Shown here one piece after another: positions 57,742-64,000 of a stretch of 64,000 nt of DNA. The notes beneath the pieces are model-generated. The model was not told where the DNA came from. It saw nothing but the letters and a program-made list of their open reading frames with translations, and searched no databases. Within the stretch, counting starts at the first letter, position 1, and each line of letters starts with the position of its first letter. The stretch comes from Halomonas smyrnensis AAD6 (GTDB taxonomy: Bacteria > Pseudomonadota > Gammaproteobacteria > Pseudomonadales > Halomonadaceae), in assembly GCF_000265245.1 (NCBI RefSeq), contig NZ_AJKS02000001.1:310001-374000 (forward strand). Direction: 5' to 3'. The position numbers and the translations under genes are program-made.

Positions 57742-58458
57742 ATGCTGATGCGTCGCAGGACTCAGATTCCCGACTGGGCGAACTACCTGGCGCGTCGCGC
57801 CGAGGCGGCCCAGGATCCGCGACTGGCAAGTTTCTTCGCCGCCGGGGCCCCGACGGCGGAGACGCCGATCGGCGAGGCCCCGCTGGTGGCGCTGGACATG
57901 GAGACCACCGGCCTCGATGCTCGGCGCAACTCCATCGTCAGCATCGGCGTGGTGCCCTTTACCCTGGGGCGCATCGCCATGACCGAGCGCCGCTACTGGA
58001 TCGTGCGCCCGCGGCGCACGCTCCACGCCGAGTCGGTGACCTTCCACCACATCACCCATGCCGACATCGCCCACGCGCCGGAGCTGGACGACATCCTGGA
58101 GGACCTGCTCGATGCCCTGGCCGGCCGGCTGGCGGTAGTGCACTACCGGCACATCGAGCGTCCCTTCCTCGACGTGGCCGTCAAGGCGCGGCTGGGGGAG
58201 GGCGTGGTCTATCCGATGATCGACACCATGTCGCTCGAGGCGCGCATTCATCGGCAGTCGCTGGTGGCGCGCTTCAAGCGCTGGATCGGTCGGCCGCCGG
58301 CCTCCATTCGGCTGTTCGACAGCCGTGCCCGCTACGGGCTGCCGCCCTACCAGGGCCATCATGCGCTGACCGATGCACTGGCGACCGCGGAGCTGCTGCA
58401 GGCGCAGATCGCCTACCACTACAGTCCCGAGACCCCGGTGGGCGCGATCTGGAGCTAA
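57742..58458 (+). CDS. DnaQ-like 3'-5' exonuclease
   Basis: 238-residue DEDDh exonuclease. Exo I has Asp52 and Glu54 (ALDMETTGL); Exo III has His206 and Asp211 (GHHALTDA). Exo II is HYRHIERPFL, with Glu139 where Asp is usual. Resembles the epsilon-like proteins found beside DUF294 genes and not the replicative DnaQ. Start at 57742; ATG 57748 is possible. Its last 105 bp, which include Exo III, are repeated three times downstream. Confidence 0.9.
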   Translation: MLMRRRTQIPDWANYLARRAEAAQDPRLASFFAAGAPTAETPIGEAPLVALDMETTGLDARRNSIVSIGVVPFTLGRIAMTERRYWIVRPRRTLHAESVTFHHITHADIAHAPELDDILEDLLDALAGRLAVVHYRHIERPFLDVAVKARLGEGVVYPMIDTMSLEARIHRQSLVARFKRWIGRPPASIRLFDSRARYGLPPYQGHHALTDALATAELLQAQIAYHYSPETPVGAIWS

Positions 58459-58881
58459 GCCTGGTGGGCGGCGATGCCGCGCTTTCCTGAGCACGGCCAT
58501 CATGCGCCGACCGATGCGCTGGCGGCCGCGGAGTTGCTGCAGGCGCAGATCGCCTACCACGACAGTTCCGAGACCCCGGTGGGCGCGATCTGGAGCTAGG
58601 CCTGGTGGGCGGCGATGCCGCGCTTTCCTGAACACGGCCATCCTGCGCCGACCGATGCACTGGCGACCGCGGAGCGGCTGCAGGCGCAGATCGCCCACCA
58701 CTACAGTCCCGAGACCCCGGTGGGCACGATCTGGAGCTAGGCCTGGTGGGCGGCGATGCCGCGCTTTCCTGAACAGGGCCATCCTGCGCCGACCAGTGCA
58801 CTGGCGACCGCGGAGCGGCTGCAGGCGCAGATCGCCCACCACTACAGTCCCGAGACTCCGGTGGGCACGATCTGGAGCTGA
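58459..58881 (+). repeat. Three extra tandem copies (141 bp) of the exonuclease 3' end
   Basis: Units end at the stops 58599, 58740 and 58881, an exact 141-bp period after the gene's stop at 58458. Each holds 105 bp of the gene tail and a 36-bp seam. Each seam supplies an ATG (58474, 58615, 58756) in frame with the tail, so each unit is a 41-codon reading frame starting MPRFPE and ending IWS. Copies 2 and 3 are nearly identical; copy 1 is closer to the gene. Copies 1 and 2 keep the Exo III His and Asp; copy 3 has Ser for Asp. Confidence 0.95.
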
Positions 58882-58920
58882 TCCGGGCCGGCGCAAGGCG
58901 GCATGGGCACCGGCGAGTCG
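58882..58920. other. Short spacer between the array and cobO
   Basis: 39 nt joining the end of the exonuclease-tail array to the convergent cobO stop. No terminator-like hairpin with a T run is visible for either gene. Confidence 0.5.
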
Positions 58921-59520
58921 TTAGTAATCGATGCCGCGCCGCGCCTCCAGGCCGGCATTGAAGGCGTGGCGCACCTCCGTCATCTCGGTGATGGTGTCGG
59001 CCATGGCCTGCAGCTCGCGGTGGGCGTTGCGTCCGGTGACGATCACCGTCTGCTCGGCGGGGCGGTTCTGTAGCGCCTGCCGGACCGTGTCGATGTCCAG
59101 GTAGCCGAACTTGAGCATGTAGGTGATCTCGTCGAGCACCACCAGGTAGACCCCGGGGTCGGCGAGCATCCGCTCGGCCTCGGCCCACACCTCGCGGCAG
59201 GCCTCGGTGTCGCTCTCGCGGTTCTGGGTCTCCCAGGTGAAGCCGGTGGCCATGATCGCCACCTCGAGGTTGGGATCGTCCTCGAGCCGGTCGCGCTCGC
59301 CGCACTCCCACTGGCCCTTGATGAACTGCACCACACCGACGCGGTAGCCGTAGCCCAGCGCGCGGGTCACCGTGCCCCAGGCGGCGGTGGTCTTGCCCTT
59401 GCCATTGCCGGTGAACACCAGCAGCTGGCCGCGGCGCTCGTCGGCGGCGGCGACCTTCTCGTCGACGCGGGACTTGAGGGTCTGCATGGCCTTGCGGTGG
59501 CGCTCGTCGCGTTCGCTCAT
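58921..59520 (-). CDS. cobO: Cob(I)yrinic acid a,c-diamide adenosyltransferase (CobO/BtuR)
   Basis: Adenosylates corrinoids to coenzyme B12 form. 199 residues: P-loop GNGKGKTTAA (38-47), the VGVVQFIKGQW strand, ATGFTWETQN and VLDEITYMLKFGYLD. Matches CobA/CobO/BtuR, which act in synthesis or salvage. No other cobalamin genes are in the window. Divergent from the acetyltransferase gene; its 3' end faces the exonuclease-tail array. Confidence 0.94.
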   Translation of the reverse strand: MSERDERHRKAMQTLKSRVDEKVAAADERRGQLLVFTGNGKGKTTAAWGTVTRALGYGYRVGVVQFIKGQWECGERDRLEDDPNLEVAIMATGFTWETQNRESDTEACREVWAEAERMLADPGVYLVVLDEITYMLKFGYLDIDTVRQALQNRPAEQTVIVTGRNAHRELQAMADTITEMTEVRHAFNAGLEARRGIDY

Positions 59521-59716
59521 CTCGGTTCCTGCTCGTGTCGTGGTGGGAAGGGCAGCCTACCCCAGGCGACGGATGGCGTCAGCCGTCGGCGCCGGGGCAC
59601 TTGAGCCGGCTATGGCGCGTCGCGGTCGCAGACTGAAAAGATTTCATCGCAGACGCCAAAGACAGCGTCATCCATGGTGCCCAGAATCCTCGAGTAGTGT
59701 CCCTGGAAGCCTCGTC

Positions 59717-60202
59717 ATGCCCGCGATCCTTCGTCCGGCGGTTGCCGCCGATCTCGCCGCACTCCATGCCCTCGAGCAGCTGGCCTTCAGCGGTGATCGC
59801 TTCACCCGGCGCCAGCTCTGGCACCTGCTCAACCGGGCCAACGCCCTGACGCTGCTGGCCGAGGACGCGGCGGGCCGGCTGCTCGGCTATGGCACCCTGC
59901 TGTTTCGTCAGGACAGCGTGCGTACCCGGCTGTACTCGTTCTGCGTGCATCCCGAGGCGCGCGGCGAGGGGCTCGGGCGGCGCATGCTCGAAAGGCTGGA
60001 GGCCGAGGCCTGGGAGCGGGGCGGTGACTGGCTGGTGCTCGAGGTGCGGGTCGACAATCAGGCGGCGCTGGCGCTCTACCGGGGCACGGGCTTCGCGCCG
60101 TGCGACTGGATGGGTGACTACTACGAGGATGGCTGTGCGGCCTGGCGCATGAGCAAGGCGCTGACGCCGCTCGCCGTTGGCACCGAGGCCCGGGCCGGCT
60201 AG
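59717..60202 (+). CDS. GNAT-family N-acetyltransferase (RimI-like)
   Basis: 161-residue GNAT protein: LRPAVAADLAALHALEQLAFSGDRFTRRQL, LYSFCVHPEARGEGLGRRMLERLEAEA (acetyl-CoA loop RGEGLGR) and LEVRVDNQAALALYRGTGFAP. The pattern is that of RimI-type protein N-terminal acetyltransferases, but distance and the DYYEDG ending do not prove the substrate. Start at the ATG behind GGAAG. Confidence 0.85.
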   Translation: MPAILRPAVAADLAALHALEQLAFSGDRFTRRQLWHLLNRANALTLLAEDAAGRLLGYGTLLFRQDSVRTRLYSFCVHPEARGEGLGRRMLERLEAEAWERGGDWLVLEVRVDNQAALALYRGTGFAPCDWMGDYYEDGCAAWRMSKALTPLAVGTEARAG

Positions 60203-60258
60203 GCGCCGTGGCTCGTGATGCTTAGAATGGTGGCATCGTTCATCATCGGGAAATCACC

Positions 60259-60744
60259 ATGCCCTCCTTCGATATCGTCTCCGAGTTCGACAAGCACGAG
60301 GCGAGCAACGCCGTCGATCAGGCCAACCGCGAGCTGCAGAGCCGCTTCGACTTCAAGGGCGTGACCGCCTCCTTCGCGCTTGAGGGCGAGACCGTGACCC
60401 TCGAGGCCGAGGTCGATTTCCAGCTGCGCCAGATGCTCGACATGCTGCGCAACAAGCTGATCGGCCGGGGCATCGATCCGCGCTGCCTGGAGGTCGACGA
60501 CCCCGAGCTCTCGGGCGTGCGCGCCCGCCAGACCGTGCGCCTCAAGCAGGGCCTCGAACAGAAGGAGGCCAAGGACATCGTCAAGCGCATCAAGGACACC
60601 AAGCTCAAGGTCCAGGCCCAGATCCAGGGCGAGAAGGTGCGCGTCACCGGCAAGAAGCGCGACGACCTGCAGCAGGTCATGGCCCTGCTGCGCGGCGAGG
60701 ATGGCCCCGACCTGGCGCTGCAGTTCGACAACTTCCGCGACTGA
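60259..60744 (+). CDS. YajQ-family nucleotide-binding protein
   Basis: 161 residues covering the whole YajQ (UPF0234) fold: [33 protein letters not shown] and the C-terminal [18 protein letters not shown]. In Xanthomonas and Pseudomonas a relative binds cyclic di-GMP and acts with a LysR partner. Lone gene here. Confidence 0.94.
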   Translation: MPSFDIVSEFDKHEASNAVDQANRELQSRFDFKGVTASFALEGETVTLEAEVDFQLRQMLDMLRNKLIGRGIDPRCLEVDDPELSGVRARQTVRLKQGLEQKEAKDIVKRIKDTKLKVQAQIQGEKVRVTGKKRDDLQQVMALLRGEDGPDLALQFDNFRD

Positions 60745-60863
60745 GTCCGCCGCTCGCTGTCATCACCCATTGCTGTTGCCCCCATTGGCGATGGCGATTG
60801 GCAGCGGGAGAGGGCTTGGGCTTCAATGTATCTGTGCCCTGTCGCCAAAGGAGTGAGCGCCCG

Positions 60864-61241
60864 ATGTCCCACGCGCGCCGCATCGTCTACCTGACCATCG
60901 CCGGGATCAGCTTCGCCCTGGGCGTGATCGGCGCCTTCCTGCCGCTGATGCCCACCACCTGCTTCATGCTGGTGGCGGTGTGGGCGGCGTCCAAGGGCTC
61001 GCCGCGCTTCGCCGGCTGGATCCGCTCGCACCCGCGCTTCGGTGCCACCATCGTGGCCTGGGAGTCCGAGCGGGCCATCCCTCGCCATGCCAAGTGGACC
61101 GCCGGCGTCATGCTGCTGATCTCGATGGTGATCCTGGCCTTCGTCATCGGCGTGCTGTGGCTGAAGCTGGCGCTGATCCTCGGCCTGGGGGCCCTCACCG
61201 GCTGGATACTGACCCGGCCGGAGCCGGTCGCCGACGCCTGA
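60864..61241 (+). CDS. DUF454 (YbaN-like) inner-membrane protein
   Basis: 125 residues with three hydrophobic segments (YLTIAGISFALGVIGAFLPLMPTTCFMLVAVWAAS, and two near the C-terminus) and the DUF454 signature FLPLMPTTCFMLVAVWAASKGSPRF. Function unknown. RBS AAAGGAGTG. pepN starts 104 nt later. Confidence 0.9.
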   Translation: MSHARRIVYLTIAGISFALGVIGAFLPLMPTTCFMLVAVWAASKGSPRFAGWIRSHPRFGATIVAWESERAIPRHAKWTAGVMLLISMVILAFVIGVLWLKLALILGLGALTGWILTRPEPVADA

Positions 61242-61345
61242 GCCGCTGCGGCGCCGCCGAACCGCCCGGGGTTGAGGGCGGCACTTTGAGGTCGAGGCAG
61301 AGAGGGCCGTACAATGGTCGGCAATCTTCACAGGAGCCATCCTCG

Positions 61346-63976
61346 ATGTCCGAACCCCAGCCGATCTACCTGAGCGATTATCGTCCCCCCGCCTACCGCG
61401 TCACCCACACCGAGCTGACCTTCGATCTCGATCCCGCGGCCACCCGGGTCAAGGCGCGCCTGCACGTGGAGCGCCATCCCGAGCGCGAGGCCGGCGAGCC
61501 GCTGGAGCTCGACGGCGAGCAGCTGGCGCTGAAGGCCATCGCCATCGACGGCCAGCCGCTGGGCGACGACGAGTACGCGCTGACCGAGCGCGGCCTGCGC
61601 ATCGAGCGGGCCCCGGATCGCTTCCTGCTGGATACCGAGGTCGAGATCGCCCCCGAGGCCAACACCGCCCTGGAGGGGCTCTACCAGTCCGGCGGCATGT
61701 TCTGCACCCAGTGCGAGGCCGAGGGCTTCCGGCGCATCACCTTCTACCCGGATCGCCCCGACGTCATGGCGACCTTCTCCACCACCGTGATCGGCCGCGC
61801 CGACCGCGAGCCGGTGCTGCTGTCCAACGGCAACCCGGTGGAGCGCGGCGAGCTGCCGAACGGTCGTCACTTCGTGACCTGGGAAGACCCGCACCCCAAG
61901 CCCTGTTACCTGTTCGCGCTGGTGGCCGGCGATCTCGAGAAGGTCGAGGACCGCTTTACCACCCAGAGCGGCCGCGAGGTGACGCTGCAGATCTGGGTCG
62001 AGGAGGAGAACCTCGGCAAGACCGATCACGCCATGGCCTCGCTCAAGCGCGCCATGCGCTGGGACGAGGAGGCCTACGGCCGCGAGTACGATCTCGATCT
62101 GTTCATGATCGTGGCGGTCAACGACTTCAACATGGGCGCCATGGAGAACAAGGGGCTCAACATCTTCAACTCGGCGGCGGTGCTGACTCACCCGCACACC
62201 GCCACCGATGCCGCCTTCCAGCGTGTCGAGGGCATCGTCGCCCACGAGTACTTCCACAACTGGTCCGGCAACCGCGTGACCTGCCGCGACTGGTTCCAGC
62301 TGTCGCTGAAGGAGGGCTTCACCGTCTTCCGCGACCAGACCTTCAGCGCCGACACCAACTCCGCGCCGGTCAAGCGCATCGAGGACGTGTCCTTCTTCCG
62401 CACCGCCCAGTTCGCCGAGGATGCCGGCCCCACCGCCCACCCCGTGCGGCCGGACCACTACATCGAGATCGGCAACTTCTACACCCTGACCATCTACGAG
62501 AAGGGCGCCGAGATCGTGCGCATGCTGCGCAACCTGGTGGGCGGCGAGGCCTTCCGCCGCGGCAGCGACCTGTACTTCTCGCGCTTCGACGGCCAGGCGG
62601 TGACCATCGAGGACTTCGTGGCCTGCATGGCGGAGGCCTCCGGCCAGGACCTCGACCAGTTCATGCGCTGGTACTCCCAGGCCGGCACCCCGGAGATCGA
62701 TGCCCACGGCGAGTACGACTATGCCAACGGCGCCTATCGCCTGCTGCTGCGTCAGCGCACTCCGGCCACGCCGGGCCAGCCCGACAAGGCGCCGCAGCAC
62801 ATCCCGATCCGCCTGGGCCTGGTCGGCACCAAGAGCGGGCGCGACCTGCGCCTGACCCTGGACGGCGAGACCCTCGGCACCGACGGCGTGATCCACCTGC
62901 GCGAGGAAGAGCAGGAGTTCCTGTTCACCGACGTGGAGGAGGCCCCGGTGCCGTCGCTGGCGCGCGGCTTCTCGGCGCCGGTCAAGCTCAACTTCCCCTA
63001 TTCCCGCGAGGATCTGGCCTTCCTGCAGACCCATGACAGCGACGGCTTCAATCGCTGGGACGCCGGCCAGCGCCTGGCGCTGCTGGCGCTGGACGACCTC
63101 ATCGCCGCCCACCGCAACGGCGTCGAGAAGGTCATGGATCCACGGGTGGTGGAGGCCTTCCGCGAGCTGCTCAAGCGCCAGACCGACGACAAGGCGGTGC
63201 TGGCCGAGATGCTCACGCTGCCCTCCGAGGCCTATATCGCCGAGCAGCAGCCGCTGGTCGACGTGGACGCCATCCACGCCGCCCGCCGGTTCGTGAAGCA
63301 GTCGCTGGCCACGGCTCTGCGCGACGACTTCCGGCGCCTCTACGAGGAGAACGTCAGCGACGCGCCCTACGCACCGGAGCCCGAGCAGATCGCCGCGCGC
63401 AGCCTCAAGAACGTGGCGCTGTCGTACCTGGTCAGCATCGAGGACGAGGAGGGCATCGAGCTGGCCCGCCGTCAGTTCGAGGCCGACCACAACATGACCG
63501 ACGTGCGTACCGCCCTGACGCTGCTGGTGCACTCCAGCCGCGACGACTTGGCCGATCCGGCGCTGCGCGCCTTCGGCGAGAAGTGGGCCCACGACCCGCT
63601 GGTCATGGACCAGTGGTTCAGCGTCCAGGTCTCGCGCCCGCAGTCCGATGCCCTGGAGCGGGTCAAGTTCCTGATGGATCACCCGGCCTTCTCGCTGACC
63701 AATCCCAACAAGGTGCGCGCGCTGATCGGTGCCTTCGCCCAGAACCGGGTCAACTTCCACCGGCTCGACGGCGAGGGCTACAAGCTGCTGGCCGATGTGG
63801 TCATCGAGCTCAACCGCCTGAACCCCGAGATCGCCTCGCGGCTGGTGACTCCGCTGACCCGCTGGCGTCGCTTCGACGAGCCCCGTCAGGCGCTCATGAG
63901 GGGCGAGCTCGAGCGCATTCGTTCCGAGAAGCTCTCGCCGAACGTGTATGAGGTGATCGAGAAGGCCCTCGCGTAA
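61346..63976 (+). CDS. pepN: Aminopeptidase N
   Basis: Cytosolic M1 zinc aminopeptidase, 876 residues, usual length for the proteobacterial form. Exopeptidase motif GAMENKG (264-270), zinc site HEYFHNW with His300, His304 and Glu323 (SLKEGF), and FTVFRDQTFS. The C-terminal ARM-like part is complete and the gene ends 24 nt before the window edge. ATG at 61346 behind CAGGAG; a longer upstream frame overlaps the DUF454 gene. Confidence 0.96.
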   Translation: MSEPQPIYLSDYRPPAYRVTHTELTFDLDPAATRVKARLHVERHPEREAGEPLELDGEQLALKAIAIDGQPLGDDEYALTERGLRIERAPDRFLLDTEVEIAPEANTALEGLYQSGGMFCTQCEAEGFRRITFYPDRPDVMATFSTTVIGRADREPVLLSNGNPVERGELPNGRHFVTWEDPHPKPCYLFALVAGDLEKVEDRFTTQSGREVTLQIWVEEENLGKTDHAMASLKRAMRWDEEAYGREYDLDLFMIVAVNDFNMGAMENKGLNIFNSAAVLTHPHTATDAAFQRVEGIVAHEYFHNWSGNRVTCRDWFQLSLKEGFTVFRDQTFSADTNSAPVKRIEDVSFFRTAQFAEDAGPTAHPVRPDHYIEIGNFYTLTIYEKGAEIVRMLRNLVGGEAFRRGSDLYFSRFDGQAVTIEDFVACMAEASGQDLDQFMRWYSQAGTPEIDAHGEYDYANGAYRLLLRQRTPATPGQPDKAPQHIPIRLGLVGTKSGRDLRLTLDGETLGTDGVIHLREEEQEFLFTDVEEAPVPSLARGFSAPVKLNFPYSREDLAFLQTHDSDGFNRWDAGQRLALLALDDLIAAHRNGVEKVMDPRVVEAFRELLKRQTDDKAVLAEMLTLPSEAYIAEQQPLVDVDAIHAARRFVKQSLATALRDDFRRLYEENVSDAPYAPEPEQIAARSLKNVALSYLVSIEDEEGIELARRQFEADHNMTDVRTALTLLVHSSRDDLADPALRAFGEKWAHDPLVMDQWFSVQVSRPQSDALERVKFLMDHPAFSLTNPNKVRALIGAFAQNRVNFHRLDGEGYKLLADVVIELNRLNPEIASRLVTPLTRWRRFDEPRQALMRGELERIRSEKLSPNVYEVIEKALA

Positions 63977-64000
63977 TCGCGACATTCGCTCGCGAGAACG

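Noticed and set aside
58459..58881. CRISPR array or integron cassettes
   Set aside because: Units are contiguous copies without spacers, and no cas genes, integrase or attC-like GTTRRRY sites were seen.

Overview
The window reads as chromosome of a moderately halophilic gammaproteobacterium, most likely a Halomonas relative (Halomonadaceae). This is inference. It rests on high G+C, acidic proteins, gammaproteobacterial housekeeping gene order (lptD-surA-pdxA-rsmA-apaG-apaH and rpsU-dnaG-rpoD), and a full Pseudomonas/Halomonas-type pathway that burns glycine betaine. I see no tRNA, rRNA, CRISPR, insertion sequence or prophage.

Layout. 1-9.5 kb: envelope, vitamin, rRNA and tRNA maturation genes (lptD, a short surA, pdxA, rsmA, apaG, apaH, glpE, cca, folK, folB, plsY). 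9.6-15.5 kb: tsaD on the minus strand and the rpsU-dnaG-rpoD macromolecular synthesis operon. 15.5-22.1 kb: a membrane protein, a LysR regulator with a divergent L-serine dehydratase, and a second LysR regulator divergent from the glutathione-dependent formaldehyde pair adhC and fghA. 22.4-52.8 kb: a catabolic island with gbdR, mtgA, dipeptidase, a DUF5943 gene, dgcA, dgcB, etfA, etfB, ialB, a BCCT transporter, fdhA, gbcA, gbcB, a second GlxA/AraC regulator, nhaC, glyA, soxBDAG and purU, then a TRAP transporter. 55-64 kb: a DUF4168 secreted protein, a CBS/nucleotidyltransferase protein with an exonuclease, cobO, a GNAT acetyltransferase, a YajQ protein, a DUF454 protein and pepN.

How the genes work together. 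BCCT imports betaine. GbcAB demethylates it to dimethylglycine, DgcAB with its own ETF makes sarcosine, and SoxBDAG makes glycine. GlyA and SdaA carry glycine through serine to pyruvate. The methyl groups leave as formaldehyde, oxidised by FdhA or AdhC/FghA, or as methylene-THF, whose formyl form PurU hydrolyses to formate.

The most unusual signal is a recurring one. At four unrelated genes (tsaD, gbcB, purU and a DnaQ-like exonuclease) the last 70-140 bp of the coding region, including the stop, is repeated one to three times in direct orientation just downstream. The units are 124, 196, 125 and 141 bp. At three loci each copy has acquired an in-frame ATG, and at three the seams share ATG-N5/6-CTTTC. 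I know of no named system that explains this. Other points of note are a SurA without either parvulin domain, shared TGTCGC-type palindromes in front of demethylation and formaldehyde genes, a 19-bp motif shared by nhaC and glyA, a good sigma-32 promoter before rpoD, and a DgcA lacking one expected cluster cysteine.
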